From NCBI GenBank assembly GCA_045616685.1, contig JAZLHF010000021.1, positions 1 through 60,479 of the forward strand: a stretch of DNA of 60,479 nucleotides, given 5' to 3'. The notes below the pieces were generated by a model, which did not search any database, was not told where the DNA came from, and saw only the letters and a list, made by a program, of their open reading frames with translations. Source of the DNA: UBA1764 sp045616685. Its GTDB lineage: Bacteria; Bacillota; Clostridia; Peptostreptococcales; Anaerovoracaceae. The translations under genes and the position numbers were made by a program. Numbering within the stretch: the first letter of the stretch is position 1; each line of letters starts with the position of its first letter. Below are positions 41,095 through 51,563 of this stretch, piece by piece.

Positions 41095-41793
41095 ATGGCT
41101 AAGAAATTAGGAAAGAGATATGCAGAAGCTGCAGCACTTCGTGACAAGATGCAGCAGTATGAAGTAGACGAAGCTTTCAAAATTCTTGATCAGATGAAGA
41201 AAGCAAAGTTTGATGAAACAGTAGAAGCTCATTTCAGAATGGGCCTTGATGGTAGACACGCAGATCAGCAGATCCGTGGCGCTATCGTACTTCCAAACGG
41301 GATTGGTAAAACTGTAAGAGTTTTAGTATTTGCTAAGGGCGAAAAAGCACATGAGGCTGAAGCAGCTGGTGCAGATTTCGTAGGCGCAGAAGAAATGGCT
41401 GAAAAGATCCAGAAAGAAAACTGGTTCGATTTCGATGTTGTTGTTGCAACTCCGGATATGATGGGTGTTGTAGGTAAGCTTGGTAAAGTTTTAGGTCCTA
41501 AGGGACTTATGCCAAACCCAAAGAGCGGTACAGTTACAATGAACCTTACTCAGGCTCTCGCAGAGATTAAAGCCGGTAAAGTTGAGTATCGTCTTGACAA
41601 GCAGAACATCGTTCACTGCCCAATCGGCAAGGCATCATTCGGTGCAGAAAAGCTTGCAGAAAACTTTAATGCATTAACAGATGCTATCGTTAAGGCTAAG
41701 CCAGCAGCAGCAAAAGGTCAGTACATTAAGAGTGCATCAATCAGCACAACAATGGGGCCTGGAATCAAACTTAACGCTGCAAAACTTAGTTAA
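41095..41793 (+). CDS. rplA: Ribosomal protein uL1
   Basis: 232 residues. The signatures GKVLGPKGLMPNPKSGTV and VEYRLDKQNIVHCPIGKASF are typical of L1, the mobile stalk protein and translational repressor of its own operon. Normal length. Confidence 0.97.
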   Translation: MAKKLGKRYAEAAALRDKMQQYEVDEAFKILDQMKKAKFDETVEAHFRMGLDGRHADQQIRGAIVLPNGIGKTVRVLVFAKGEKAHEAEAAGADFVGAEEMAEKIQKENWFDFDVVVATPDMMGVVGKLGKVLGPKGLMPNPKSGTVTMNLTQALAEIKAGKVEYRLDKQNIVHCPIGKASFGAEKLAENFNALTDAIVKAKPAAAKGQYIKSASISTTMGPGIKLNAAKLS

Positions 41794-41810
41794 GACAAAT
41801 TAAATTTGAA

Positions 41811-41890
41811 ATCTAGGCCAAAGACAGCAGGTGTGCTAGTTTTCCGTAGCACTTAATAACCAGCCGAGGTAAAAATAAATGGCCGGAAAG
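41811..41890 (+). ncRNA. Ribosomal protein L10 leader
   Basis: The rplA-rplJ spacer contains CCAAAGACAGCAGGTG, a GTGCTA/TAGCAC hairpin and CTTAATAACCAGCCGAGGT, closed by GGCC/GGCC pairing. This is the arrangement of the L10 leader, through which the L10-L12 complex represses rplJL. Confidence 0.85.
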
Positions 41891-41898
41891 GAGAACAG

Positions 41899-42393
41899 AT
41901 GTCAGTAGAAAATCTGAAAATCAAGCAAGCTGTAATTGACGAAATCAAGGGTAAACTTGATGGAGCTAAAGCCGCAGTTGTTATTGACTATCTTGGAACA
42001 ACTGTCGAAGAAGCTACAGCAATGAGAAAGGCTCTTCGTGAAGCAGGCGTTGATTACACAGTATATAAGAACACATTAATGACAAAGGCTGTTGAAGGTA
42101 CAGCATTCGAAGAATTAAAGAATTCTTTTGCTGGTCCAAGCGCTATTGCCATTAGTAAAGAAGATGCAGTTGCTCCTGCAAGAGTAATTGCAAAGGCAAT
42201 GAAAGACACAAACAAGATGGCTTTCAAAGCTGGTATCGTTGAAGGAATCTTCTACGATGCAGATGGAATTAAAGCTTTATCATCTATTCCATCAAGAGAC
42301 GAACTTCTTGCAAAATTCCTTGGAAGTATCCAGAGCCCAATTTCAAAGGCTGTACGTACATTCCAGGCTATCGCAGATGCAAAAGAAGCATAG
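41899..42393 (+). CDS. rplJ: Ribosomal protein uL10
   Basis: 164 residues. The N-terminal rRNA-binding domain contains VVIDYLGTTVEEATAMRKALREAGVDY and VYKNTLMTKA. The C-terminal helix binds L7/L12 dimers. AAAGGAG precedes the start, directly after the L10 leader. Confidence 0.96.
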   Translation: MSVENLKIKQAVIDEIKGKLDGAKAAVVIDYLGTTVEEATAMRKALREAGVDYTVYKNTLMTKAVEGTAFEELKNSFAGPSAIAISKEDAVAPARVIAKAMKDTNKMAFKAGIVEGIFYDADGIKALSSIPSRDELLAKFLGSIQSPISKAVRTFQAIADAKEA

Positions 42394-42452
42394 TCAAATT
42401 ATTAGTAAATTATTCGTTTTAAAAATAGAAATTATTTAAGGAGAAAAATAAA

Positions 42453-42815
42453 ATGACAAAGGAACAGATCATTGAAGCTATAAAGGCTATGACAGTGCTC
42501 GAACTTAACGACCTCGTTAAGGCATGCGAAGAAGAATTCGGCGTATCAGCAGCAGCTCCAGTAGCAGTTGCAGCAGCAGGTGCTGGCGAAGCAGCAGCAG
42601 CTAAGGACGACTTCACAGTTGTACTTAAGGATGCAGGTGCAGAAAAGATTAAGGTTATCAAGGTTGTAAGAGAACTTACAGGTCTTGGCCTTAAGGAAGC
42701 TAAGGATCTCGTTGATGGTGCTCCAGCTAACGTTAAGGAAAGTGTTCCAGCTGCAGAAGCAGAAGGAATCAAGAAGCAGCTCGAAGAAGTTGGCGCTACA
42801 GTAGAACTCAAGTAG
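42453..42815 (+). CDS. rplL: Ribosomal protein bL12 (L7/L12)
   Basis: 120 residues. N-terminal dimerisation helices, an Ala-rich hinge (about 35-52), and the C-terminal factor-binding domain with KIKVIKVVRELTGLGLKEAKDLVDGAP. Terminator follows. Confidence 0.97.
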   Translation: MTKEQIIEAIKAMTVLELNDLVKACEEEFGVSAAAPVAVAAAGAGEAAAAKDDFTVVLKDAGAEKIKVIKVVRELTGLGLKEAKDLVDGAPANVKESVPAAEAEGIKKQLEEVGATVELK

Positions 42816-42834
42816 TTTAAACTGACAATAAAAT

Positions 42835-42871
42835 ACCAAAGGCTTACCCAAAACCGGGTAAGCCTTTTGGT
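42835..42871 (+). terminator. Terminator or attenuator between rplL and rpoB
   Basis: ACCAAAGGCTTACCC pairs with GGGTAAGCC-TTTTGGT with one bulged T. It probably allows partial readthrough, lowering rpoBC expression relative to rplJL. Confidence 0.8.
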
Positions 42872-42919
42872 GCCTTATAAATAGCAAGCTTTTAATTGTT
42901 CGAATAGGGAGGAACAATA

Positions 42920-45900
42920 ATGCCTAAGGCAGTAAAAATCGGCAAAAAAGAAAGAATGAGTTTCTCAAAAATTGAAACTGTTCTTGATATGCCAAATCTT
43001 ATCGATATTCAGAGAAGTTCTTATGACTGGTTCATCAAAGAAGGATTAGCAGAAGTCTTCGAAGATATTTCTCCGATTAGAGATTACGCTGGTAACCTCG
43101 CATTAGAATTTGTCGATTATACAATTTCTAATGAGACAAAGTATAGCCAGCAAGAATGTAAAGACAGAGATGCTACCTATGCTGCACCACTGAAGGTTAA
43201 GGTTAGACTTATTAATCAAGACACTGGTGAAATCAAAGAGCAGGAAGTCTTCATGGGTGATTTCCCTGTGATGACAGAAAAGGGTACATTTGTATATAAC
43301 GGCGCAGAACGTGTAGTTGTAACACAGCTCGTTCGTAGCCCTGGGCCATACTACGAAGTAAGCGTAGATAAGTCCAATAATAAATTGTTTGCTACAACAA
43401 TCATCCCAAATAGAGGAGCTTGGCTTGAATATGAAACAGATTCAAACGAGGTGCTCTCTGTTCGTGTGGATAGAACACGTAAGCAAGCAATTACTGCTCT
43501 TCTTCGTGCATTAGCATATGGTTCTGTTGACAATAAGGTTCAAAACTTAATCAACAGAAGAGAAGAAGAACGTAAAAAGAAACCGGAACTTCCACCACTT
43601 TCTGATGTTGAACTTGCAAAAGCAGTAAGAAGATATAACGAGTTCCATACAGATATCGCTGGAATTTTACAGGCTGGTTCTAATGAAGAAATTTATGAAA
43701 TCTTTGGCGAAGACCAGAGACTTGTAAATTCTATCGCTAAGGATGCTACTTCAGATTATGAAGAAGGCCTTAAGGAAATCTACAGAAAATTAAGACCAGG
43801 CGAACCAGCAACATTTGATAGTGCTTATGATTTAATCGAAGCATTATTCTTTGATGCAAAGAGATATGATCTCGCAAAGGTTGGCCGCTATAAATATAAT
43901 AAGAAATTAGGTCTTGCAAACAGAATCGCTGGTTGCAGATTAATGGATACAGTATTCCATCCTGCTACAGGCGAACTCATCTTTAGAAAAGGCAAGAAGC
44001 TCTCCAGAGAAGATGCTAAGATGATTGAAAATGCGGGACTTGAATACGTTTGGGTTGAAAGCAAGCACGTTGAAGGCAAGGCTGTTAAGGTTATTGGTAA
44101 TAACTTTGTTCAGCTCGTTGACTTCGTTGAATTCGATCCTGCAGAGTACAGACTCCCAAAGCAGGTGTTCTATCCTGCATTCAATGGACTCTATGCAGAA
44201 TATGAAGCAAAGCACGGCAAGCTTCCAAGATCAAAAGCTGAAAAGGCAGAATGGTATGATGGCTTTGCTAAGTTCTTAAAATCTCACAAGAATGAACTTT
44301 CGCCAAAGCACATTATTTTTGATGATATTATCGCTTCTGTTTCTTACTTACTCGGACTTCCAGATGGCATTGGTTCAACTGATGATATCGACCATCTTGG
44401 TAACAGAAGACTTAGAACTGTCGGAGAACTTCTTCAGAACCAGTTCAGAATTGGTTTGGCAAGAATGGAAAGAGTAGTTAAGGAAAGAATGACTATTCAG
44501 GACATTGAGGCAACAACCCCTCAGGCCCTTATGAATATTCGTCCTGTTACAGCTGCTATTAAAGAATTCTTTGGTTCTTCACAGCTGTCACAGTTCATGG
44601 ACCAGACAAACCCACTTTCAGAATTAACTCATAAGAGAAGACTTTCTGCTCTGGGTCCTGGTGGTCTTTCAAGAGAAAGAGCTGGATTCGAAGTTCGTGA
44701 TATTCACCACTCACACTATGGCCGTATGTGTCCTATCGAAACTCCAGAAGGTCCTAACATTGGACTTATCGGTTCACTTACAATTTACGGTGTAATTAAT
44801 CAGTATGGTTTCATCGAAACTCCATACAGAAAAGTTCTCAAGGGTAAGGGCATCGTAACCAAGGAGATTGAATATCTTGCAGCAGATGAAGAAGAACCAT
44901 TCATTGTTGCTCAAGCTAACGAACCTCTTGACAAGAACGGTAAGTTTGTAAACGCTCTGGTTATGGCCAGAGGTGAACTTGGCGAAATTAACCTCTATCC
45001 AAGAGACCAAGTTGATTACATGGACGTTTCTCCAAGGCAGGTAGTATCTATTGCTACAGCAATGATTCCATTCTTGGAAAACGACGACGCTAACCGTGCG
45101 CTGATGGGTTCTAACATGCAGCGTCAGGCAGTTCCACTTCTCGTTAGTGAGGCTCCTTTTGTTGGAACAGGTGTTGAAGCTCAGGCTGCTCACGACTCTG
45201 GCGTATGCGTAGTCGCAAAGCGCTCAGGTACAGTTAAGTTTGTGGATGCTGTTCGCATTGTTATTGATGCTGACGAAGGCGGCACAGACGAATACGAGCT
45301 GCTTAAGTATAAGAGATCCAACCAAGGCACATGCATTAACCAGAAACCAATCGTTGCTCACGGTGAACACATAGAAGCAGAAGAAATTATTGCTGATGGT
45401 CCTTGCACGGCTGAAGGTGAAGTTTCCCTCGGTAGAAACCTTCTTATTGGTTTCATGACTTGGGAAGGTTACAACTACGAAGACGCTGTAATTCTTAACG
45501 AAAAACTAATTATGGATGATGTTCTTACATCTATCCATATTGAAGAATATGAATCCGAAGCACGTGATACAAAGCTTGGACCAGAAGAAATCACAAGAGA
45601 TATTCCTAACGTTGGTGAAGATGCTCTTAAGGATTTGGACGAGTTCGGTATCGTAAGAATTGGTGCTGAAGTTGATTCATCAGATATCTTAGTAGGTAAG
45701 GTTACCCCTAAGGGTGAAACAGAACTTACGGCTGAAGAAAAATTGCTTCGTGCAATCTTCGGTGAAAAAGCAAGGGAAGTTAGAGACACATCACTAAGAG
45801 TTCCTCATGGGGAAACAGGTATTGTTGTCGATGTTAAGATATTTAGCCGCGAAAACGGTGATGAACTTGCTCCTGGCGTAAACAAGTTAGTTCGCGTTTA

Positions 45901-46813
45901 CATCGCTACAAAGAGAAAGATTCAGGTCGGCGATAAGATGGCTGGTCGTCATGGTAACAAGGGTGTTATTTCAAGAATCCTTCCAGTAGAAGATATGCCA
46001 TTTACTGAAGACGGTACTCCACTTCAGGTAATGTTAAACCCATTAGGCGTTCCTTCTCGTATGAACATTGGACAGGTCCTCGAAGTTCACCTTGGTCTTG
46101 CAGCTAAGAAGAAGGGTTGGTACATCTCAACTCCTGTATTCGATGGTGCAACGGAAAGTGATGTAATCAATTTACTTAAAGAATGCGGTTACCCAGAGAC
46201 AGGTAAGCTTAGACTTAGAGATGGCCGTACAGGCGAATGGTTCGATAACCCAGTTACTGTTGGTGTCATGTACATGTTAAAGCTCCACCATCTTGTCGAT
46301 GATAAGATTCACGCAAGATCAACTGGTCCGTATTCCCTCGTAACTCAGCAGCCACTTGGTGGTAAAGCTCAGTTCGGTGGTCAGAGATTTGGTGAAATGG
46401 AAGTTTGGGCGCTCGAAGCTTATGGTGCTGCTTACACACTTCAGGAAATCTTGACAGTAAAATCCGATGACGTTGTTGGTCGTGTAAAGACTTATGAGGC
46501 CATCGTTAAGAATGAAAATATCCCAGAGCCTGGTATTCCAGAAAGCTTTAGAGTTCTTATTAAAGAAATGCAGAGCTTATCCTTAGATGTTAAGGTGTTG
46601 GATGGTGAAGGTGCAGAAATCGAAATCTCTGATGATGCTGATCTCGATGCAATCACAAACTTCAACCAGATTAAGGATAGTTTCCCAAGAGATAACGAAG
46701 AGTTCTTTGAAGAGGGAAATGGATTCGGCGAAGTTGATGAAAACGGTGAATACGTTGAAGAAGAAAACGAATTCGATGAACCTGAAGAAGAATTCCCTGG
46801 TGATGAGTTTTAG
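42920..46813 (+). CDS. rpoB: RNA polymerase beta subunit
   Basis: 1297 residues. The rifampicin-binding region reads FFGSSQLSQFMDQTNPLSEL then THKRRLSALGPGGL, which is the drug-sensitive form at the main resistance positions. GDKMAGRHGNKGV is present near the C-terminus. The last about 40 residues form an acidic extension rich in Glu and Asp. It precedes rpoC by 14 bp. Confidence 0.98.
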   Translation: MPKAVKIGKKERMSFSKIETVLDMPNLIDIQRSSYDWFIKEGLAEVFEDISPIRDYAGNLALEFVDYTISNETKYSQQECKDRDATYAAPLKVKVRLINQDTGEIKEQEVFMGDFPVMTEKGTFVYNGAERVVVTQLVRSPGPYYEVSVDKSNNKLFATTIIPNRGAWLEYETDSNEVLSVRVDRTRKQAITALLRALAYGSVDNKVQNLINRREEERKKKPELPPLSDVELAKAVRRYNEFHTDIAGILQAGSNEEIYEIFGEDQRLVNSIAKDATSDYEEGLKEIYRKLRPGEPATFDSAYDLIEALFFDAKRYDLAKVGRYKYNKKLGLANRIAGCRLMDTVFHPATGELIFRKGKKLSREDAKMIENAGLEYVWVESKHVEGKAVKVIGNNFVQLVDFVEFDPAEYRLPKQVFYPAFNGLYAEYEAKHGKLPRSKAEKAEWYDGFAKFLKSHKNELSPKHIIFDDIIASVSYLLGLPDGIGSTDDIDHLGNRRLRTVGELLQNQFRIGLARMERVVKERMTIQDIEATTPQALMNIRPVTAAIKEFFGSSQLSQFMDQTNPLSELTHKRRLSALGPGGLSRERAGFEVRDIHHSHYGRMCPIETPEGPNIGLIGSLTIYGVINQYGFIETPYRKVLKGKGIVTKEIEYLAADEEEPFIVAQANEPLDKNGKFVNALVMARGELGEINLYPRDQVDYMDVSPRQVVSIATAMIPFLENDDANRALMGSNMQRQAVPLLVSEAPFVGTGVEAQAAHDSGVCVVAKRSGTVKFVDAVRIVIDADEGGTDEYELLKYKRSNQGTCINQKPIVAHGEHIEAEEIIADGPCTAEGEVSLGRNLLIGFMTWEGYNYEDAVILNEKLIMDDVLTSIHIEEYESEARDTKLGPEEITRDIPNVGEDALKDLDEFGIVRIGAEVDSSDILVGKVTPKGETELTAEEKLLRAIFGEKAREVRDTSLRVPHGETGIVVDVKIFSRENGDELAPGVNKLVRVYIATKRKIQVGDKMAGRHGNKGVISRILPVEDMPFTEDGTPLQVMLNPLGVPSRMNIGQVLEVHLGLAAKKKGWYISTPVFDGATESDVINLLKECGYPETGKLRLRDGRTGEWFDNPVTVGVMYMLKLHHLVDDKIHARSTGPYSLVTQQPLGGKAQFGGQRFGEMEVWALEAYGAAYTLQEILTVKSDDVVGRVKTYEAIVKNENIPEPGIPESFRVLIKEMQSLSLDVKVLDGEGAEIEISDDADLDAITNFNQIKDSFPRDNEEFFEEGNGFGEVDENGEYVEEENEFDEPEEEFPGDEF

Positions 46814-46827
46814 AAAGGAGGAAGCAA

Positions 46828-49800
46828 ATGGAATTAAGTAATTTTGAATCATTACAGATTAGCCTCGCTTCCACCGAGAAGATTTTAAGCTGGTCACATG
46901 GCGAAGTTAAAAAACCAGAAACAATTAACTACAGAACATTAAAGCCAGAAAGAGATGGTCTTTTCTGCGAAAGAATTTTCGGACCTACAAAAGACTGGGA
47001 ATGTCACTGTGGAAAGTATAAGAGAATAAGATATAAGGGTATCGTTTGCGATCGTTGCGGAGTTGAAGTAACAAAGGCAAAGGTAAGAAGAGAAAGAATG
47101 GGCCACATCGAACTGGCTACACCTGTTTCTCACATTTGGTACTTTAAAGGTATCCCTTCAAGAATTGGTCTTGTTCTTGATATGTCTCCATCAAGTTTGG
47201 AGAAGGTTCTCTATTTTGCTGCATATGTTGTAACAGATCCTGGTGAAACAGATCTTACATACAAGCAGATTCTTACTGAACAAGAATATAGAGAAAAGAA
47301 AGAAGAGTTCGGGAATGCATTCAAGGCTGGCATGGGTGGCGCTTCTGTAAGAGAACTTCTTGCAGCAATCGACCTTGATGAACTTTCGACTGACCTTAGA
47401 AATCAGCTTGCTAAAGCTCAGGGTCAGAAGAAGGTTAGAATCGTTAGAAGACTTGAAGTTATTGAAGCTCTTCGCAATGCAAACAACCGCCCTGAATGGA
47501 TGGTCATGGAAGTCGTTCCTGTAATTCCACCAGATCTTCGTCCTATGGTACAGCTGGATGGCGGTAGATTTGCTACATCAGACTTAAACGATTTATATAG
47601 AAGAGTAATCAATAGAAATAATCGTCTTAAGAGATTACTTGAATTAGGTGCTCCTGACATCATCGTTAGAAACGAAAAGCGAATGCTTCAGGAAGCTGTC
47701 GATGCATTAATCGATAATGGTCGTCGCGGCAGACCAGTTACTGGCCCTGGCGGAAGACCACTCAAGTCACTCTCAGACATGCTTAAGGGTAAGCAGGGAC
47801 GTTTCCGTCAGAATTTACTTGGTAAGCGTGTTGACTACTCAGGTCGTTCTGTAATTGTTGTTGGTCCTGAACTCAAGTTCTATCAGTGCGGTCTTCCTAA
47901 GAAGATGGCTTTAGAACTTTTCAAGCCTTTCATTATGCAAAAGCTTGTTGAACAAGGATCAGCTCACAATATCAAGTCAGCTAAGAGAATGGTAGAAAAG
48001 GTTCGTCCAGAAGTTTGGGATGTACTTGATGAAATCATTAAGGATCATCCAGTTCTTCTTAACAGAGCTCCTACACTTCATAGACTTGGTATTCAGGCAT
48101 TCGAACCTGTGCTTGTAGAAGGTAAGGCTATTAAGCTTCACCCACTTGCTTGTACAGCTTACAACGCAGACTTCGACGGAGACCAGATGGCTGTCCATGT
48201 TCCTCTTTCAGTAGAGGCTCAGGCAGAAGCAAGATTCTTAATGTTATCAGTTAATAACATTCTTGCTCCTAAGGACGGTTCTCCTATTACAACACCAACT
48301 CAGGATATGATCCTTGGTTCTTATTACCTCACAAACCCAGGTATGCCAGAAGGAATGAGAAATCCTGACGGCGCAGAAAAGGGTGATGGAAAAGTTTTCT
48401 GCAATATGGACGAAATGTTCATGGCATATCAAACTGGTAATGTAGGAATTCACGCTAAGGTAAAAGTTATGCGTGGTGATCATCTTGTAGAATCAACTGT
48501 TGGTAGATTTATATTCAACGAAGGAATCCCACAGGACCTCGGTTTTGTAAACAGAGAAGAGGATCCTTACGGTCTTGAAATCGATTTCCTATGCGGGAAG
48601 AAGCAACTTACACAGATTATCGATCATTGCTTCAAGAAGCATGCGAATACTGAAACTGTTAAGATGCTCGACTACATCAAGGCAACAGGTTATAAGTATT
48701 CAACGAAGGCTGCTGTAACAATTTCAATTGAAGATATGCTTAAGGCTCCTGGCAAAGATGAAATTATTGCTACTGCTCAGGAAAAGGTTGATAAGTATCA
48801 AGAGTTCTATCATATGGGGCTTATGTCAAACAATGAACGTTATGAAAAGGTTCTTGAAATTTGGCACAAGGCAACAGATGATGTTGCTGATAACCTTATG
48901 GATAACCTGCCATTGGACAACAACCTGTTCATCATGGCAGACTCTGGTGCCCGTGGTTCCAAGAATCAGATTAAACAGATTGGTGGTATGCGTGGTCTGA
49001 TGGGATCCGCTACTGGTAAGACTATCGAAGTTCCTATTAAGGCTAACTTCCGTGAGGGTCTTTCAATCATGGAATACTTCATTTCTGCTAACGGTGCTAG
49101 AAAAGGGCTTGCAGATACAGCTCTTCGTACAGCAGACTCTGGTTACTTGACTCGTCGTCTCGTGGATGTATCTCATAATGTAATCATTAATGATGATGAC
49201 TGCGGAACAGATGAAGGTATCGAAGTAAGAGCATTCACTGATGGTAAAGAAATCATTGAACCTCTTCGCTTAAGAATTGAAGGTAGAACAGCGCTTAATG
49301 ATATTGTTAATCCATCAACTGGTGAACTTATCGTTGAAGCTGATACAGAAATTACAGAAGCTCAGGCTAAGGCAGTTGAAGCTGCAGGCATCGAAGCTGT
49401 TTCAATTAGATCAGTCATGACTTGCAAGTGCAAGCGCGGTGTTTGTGCTAAATGCTATGGTAGAAACCTTGCAACTGGCGAACACGTTCACCGTGGGGAA
49501 GCTGTTGGTATTATCGCAGCTCAGTCAATTGGTGAACCGGGTACACAGCTTACAATGAGAACATTCCATACCGGCGGTGTAGCTGGTGGCGCATCTGGTG
49601 ATATCACTCAGGGTCTTCCAAGAGTTGAAGAACTTTTCGAAGCTCGTAAGCCAAAGGGTATTGCCGAGATTTGCGAAGCAGACGGAACAGTTGTAAAGAT
49701 TGAAGCTCTGGCAAACAATAAGACAGAAGTTGTCGTTCGTGGAGAAACTGAAAGAGTTTACACAATACCTTACGGTGCTAGACTTAGAGTTTCAGAAGGT

Positions 49801-50379
49801 AGTTATATACATGCCGGAGAAGGTATCACTCAGGGCCCATTAAACCCACATGATATCCTTCGTCTTAACGGTGTTGAAGGCGTATACCAGTACTTACTTA
49901 AGGAAGTACAGCGTGTATACCGTCAGCAGGGTGTAGATATTAACGACAAGCATGTAGAAGTAATTGTTTCTCAGATGCTTTCAAAGTATAAGATTGATGA
50001 CCCTGGTGATACAAAGTTATTACCTGGCGCACTCTATACATATTGGGAATTGCTCGAAGCTAATGAAAGCTTAGAGAAAGACCAGGCTAAGGCTGTTGCT
50101 TCAAGAGAACTTCTTGGTATTACTAAGGCTTCTCTCGCAACAAATTCATTCCTTTCTGCTGCATCCTTCCAGGAGACAACAAGAGTCCTCACAGATGCTG
50201 CAATTAAAGGCAAGGTTGACCACCTTGAAGGCCTCAAAGAAAACGTTATTATTGGTAAGTTGATTCCAGCTGGTACCGGTATGAAGCGTTACAGAGATAT
50301 TGAAGTCGACTACGGCGCAAATACTGAATATATGGAAAATTATGCTCAGTATGTCGAAGATAATGAGGTTGACGAATAG
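46828..50379 (+). CDS. rpoC: RNA polymerase beta' subunit
   Basis: 1183 residues, the short Firmicute form without the large insertion. N-terminal zinc ribbon CHCGKYKRIRYKGIVCDRCG, catalytic NADFDGDQMAVH, and the second zinc site CKCKRGVCAKCYG are intact. AAAGGAGG lies upstream. Confidence 0.98.
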   Translation: MELSNFESLQISLASTEKILSWSHGEVKKPETINYRTLKPERDGLFCERIFGPTKDWECHCGKYKRIRYKGIVCDRCGVEVTKAKVRRERMGHIELATPVSHIWYFKGIPSRIGLVLDMSPSSLEKVLYFAAYVVTDPGETDLTYKQILTEQEYREKKEEFGNAFKAGMGGASVRELLAAIDLDELSTDLRNQLAKAQGQKKVRIVRRLEVIEALRNANNRPEWMVMEVVPVIPPDLRPMVQLDGGRFATSDLNDLYRRVINRNNRLKRLLELGAPDIIVRNEKRMLQEAVDALIDNGRRGRPVTGPGGRPLKSLSDMLKGKQGRFRQNLLGKRVDYSGRSVIVVGPELKFYQCGLPKKMALELFKPFIMQKLVEQGSAHNIKSAKRMVEKVRPEVWDVLDEIIKDHPVLLNRAPTLHRLGIQAFEPVLVEGKAIKLHPLACTAYNADFDGDQMAVHVPLSVEAQAEARFLMLSVNNILAPKDGSPITTPTQDMILGSYYLTNPGMPEGMRNPDGAEKGDGKVFCNMDEMFMAYQTGNVGIHAKVKVMRGDHLVESTVGRFIFNEGIPQDLGFVNREEDPYGLEIDFLCGKKQLTQIIDHCFKKHANTETVKMLDYIKATGYKYSTKAAVTISIEDMLKAPGKDEIIATAQEKVDKYQEFYHMGLMSNNERYEKVLEIWHKATDDVADNLMDNLPLDNNLFIMADSGARGSKNQIKQIGGMRGLMGSATGKTIEVPIKANFREGLSIMEYFISANGARKGLADTALRTADSGYLTRRLVDVSHNVIINDDDCGTDEGIEVRAFTDGKEIIEPLRLRIEGRTALNDIVNPSTGELIVEADTEITEAQAKAVEAAGIEAVSIRSVMTCKCKRGVCAKCYGRNLATGEHVHRGEAVGIIAAQSIGEPGTQLTMRTFHTGGVAGGASGDITQGLPRVEELFEARKPKGIAEICEADGTVVKIEALANNKTEVVVRGETERVYTIPYGARLRVSEGSYIHAGEGITQGPLNPHDILRLNGVEGVYQYLLKEVQRVYRQQGVDINDKHVEVIVSQMLSKYKIDDPGDTKLLPGALYTYWELLEANESLEKDQAKAVASRELLGITKASLATNSFLSAASFQETTRVLTDAAIKGKVDHLEGLKENVIIGKLIPAGTGMKRYRDIEVDYGANTEYMENYAQYVEDNEVDE

Positions 50380-50410
50380 GTTACAATACTAAATATGGTA
50401 CTTGATTTGA

Positions 50411-50437
50411 CAGGAGTAGTGTGATACACTACTCCTG
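50411..50437 (+). terminator. Strong hairpin between rpoC and rpsL
   Basis: Perfect 12-bp stem CAGGAGTAGTGT/ACACTACTCCTG with a 3-base loop. There is no long T-tail, so it may be a processing or leader structure rather than a full terminator. A GC-rich GTGCGCGC...GTGCGCC hairpin follows before rpsL. Confidence 0.6.
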
Positions 50438-50499
50438 TTGCACTATGTGCGCGCTGTTTTCGTGCGCCCATAAATATTAGAAGAAAGGAGAAATATTTA

Positions 50500-50916
50500 A
50501 TGCCAACCATTAACCAATTGGTAAGAGAAGGTAGAAGCACTGAGAAGAAAAAGTCTAACAGCCCAGCACTCTTAAAGAGTATGAACTCAATCAAGAGAGT
50601 AGCTACAGACACAAAGGCTCCTCAAAAGAGAGGCGTTTGCACATCTGTAAAGACTGTTACTCCTAAGAAGCCTAACTCAGCTTTAAGAAAAGTTGCTCGT
50701 GTACGTTTAACAAACGGCATGGAAGTAACAGCTTATATTCCAGGCGAAGGTCACAATCTGCAGGAACACTCTGTAGTTATGATTAGAGGCGGAAGAGTTA
50801 AGGATCTCCCTGGTGTAAGATATCACATTATTCGTGGTACTCTTGATACCGCAGGCGTTGCCAACAGAGGACAAGCTCGTTCAAAGTATGGCGTAAAGCG
50901 TCCTAAGAAAAAGTAG
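50500..50916 (+). CDS. rpsL: Ribosomal protein uS12
   Basis: 138 residues. TPKKPNSALRK and GRVKDLPGVRYH carry the streptomycin-sensitive lysines. AAAGGAG precedes the start. Confidence 0.97.
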   Translation: MPTINQLVREGRSTEKKKSNSPALLKSMNSIKRVATDTKAPQKRGVCTSVKTVTPKKPNSALRKVARVRLTNGMEVTAYIPGEGHNLQEHSVVMIRGGRVKDLPGVRYHIIRGTLDTAGVANRGQARSKYGVKRPKKK

Positions 50917-51080
50917 TTAAAGTTTATAATCGGGTTACCAAGTGTAACATATAGAGATTAAAACAGCATTAAATATTTCTATTTATATAATGCGGCTTAC
51001 CTCTATAAGTTGCCCACGGGATGCAAAGCATAACGAGTACCGATGAATTGCGCCATATATTGCGCAAGGAGGAAAGAGAA

Positions 51081-51551
51081 GTGCCTAGAAGAGGTAATGT
51101 CCCACATAGGGAAGTGCTTCCTGATCCAGTCTATGGTAATGTTGTTGTAGCAAAGCTTATTAACAGCATTATGATTGACGGAAAAAAAGGTGTAGCACAA
51201 AAAATCGTCTATGACGCTTTCGATATGATTAAAGCTCAAACTGGTGAAGAACCACTCGAAGTATTCGAAAAGGCAATGAACAACATCATGCCACAAGTAG
51301 AAGTTAAGGCTCGCAGAGTCGGTGGTGCTAACTATCAGGTTCCTATCGAAGTTCGTCCAGAAAGACGTCAGACTTTAGGTCTTAGATGGCTTACAGCTTA
51401 CACACGCGCACGCGGTGAAAAGACTATGGCTGAAAGACTTGCTAAAGAACTTATGGATGCAGCAAACGAAACAGGTGCATCTGTAAAGAAGAAGGAAGAT
51501 ACACATCGTATGGCTGAAGCTAATAGAGCTTTCGCACATTACAGATGGTAA
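51081..51551 (+). CDS. rpsG: Ribosomal protein uS7
   Basis: 156 residues starting VPRRGNVPHREVLPDP from a GTG at 51,081, eight bases after AAGGAGG. An open frame upstream to 51,021 lacks family similarity and is leader. The next gene fusA follows in 12 bp. S7 nucleates 30S head assembly and usually represses this operon. Confidence 0.96.
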   Translation: MPRRGNVPHREVLPDPVYGNVVVAKLINSIMIDGKKGVAQKIVYDAFDMIKAQTGEEPLEVFEKAMNNIMPQVEVKARRVGGANYQVPIEVRPERRQTLGLRWLTAYTRARGEKTMAERLAKELMDAANETGASVKKKEDTHRMAEANRAFAHYRW

Positions 51552-51563
51552 TCGGGGTGAAAA

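Noticed and set aside
44580..44800. Rifampicin resistance mutations in rpoB
   Set aside because: The cluster reads DQTNPLSELTHKRRLSALG, with sensitive residues at the main positions.
50500..50916. Streptomycin resistance mutations in rpsL
   Set aside because: Both key lysines (TPKKPNSA and GRVKDLPG) are present.
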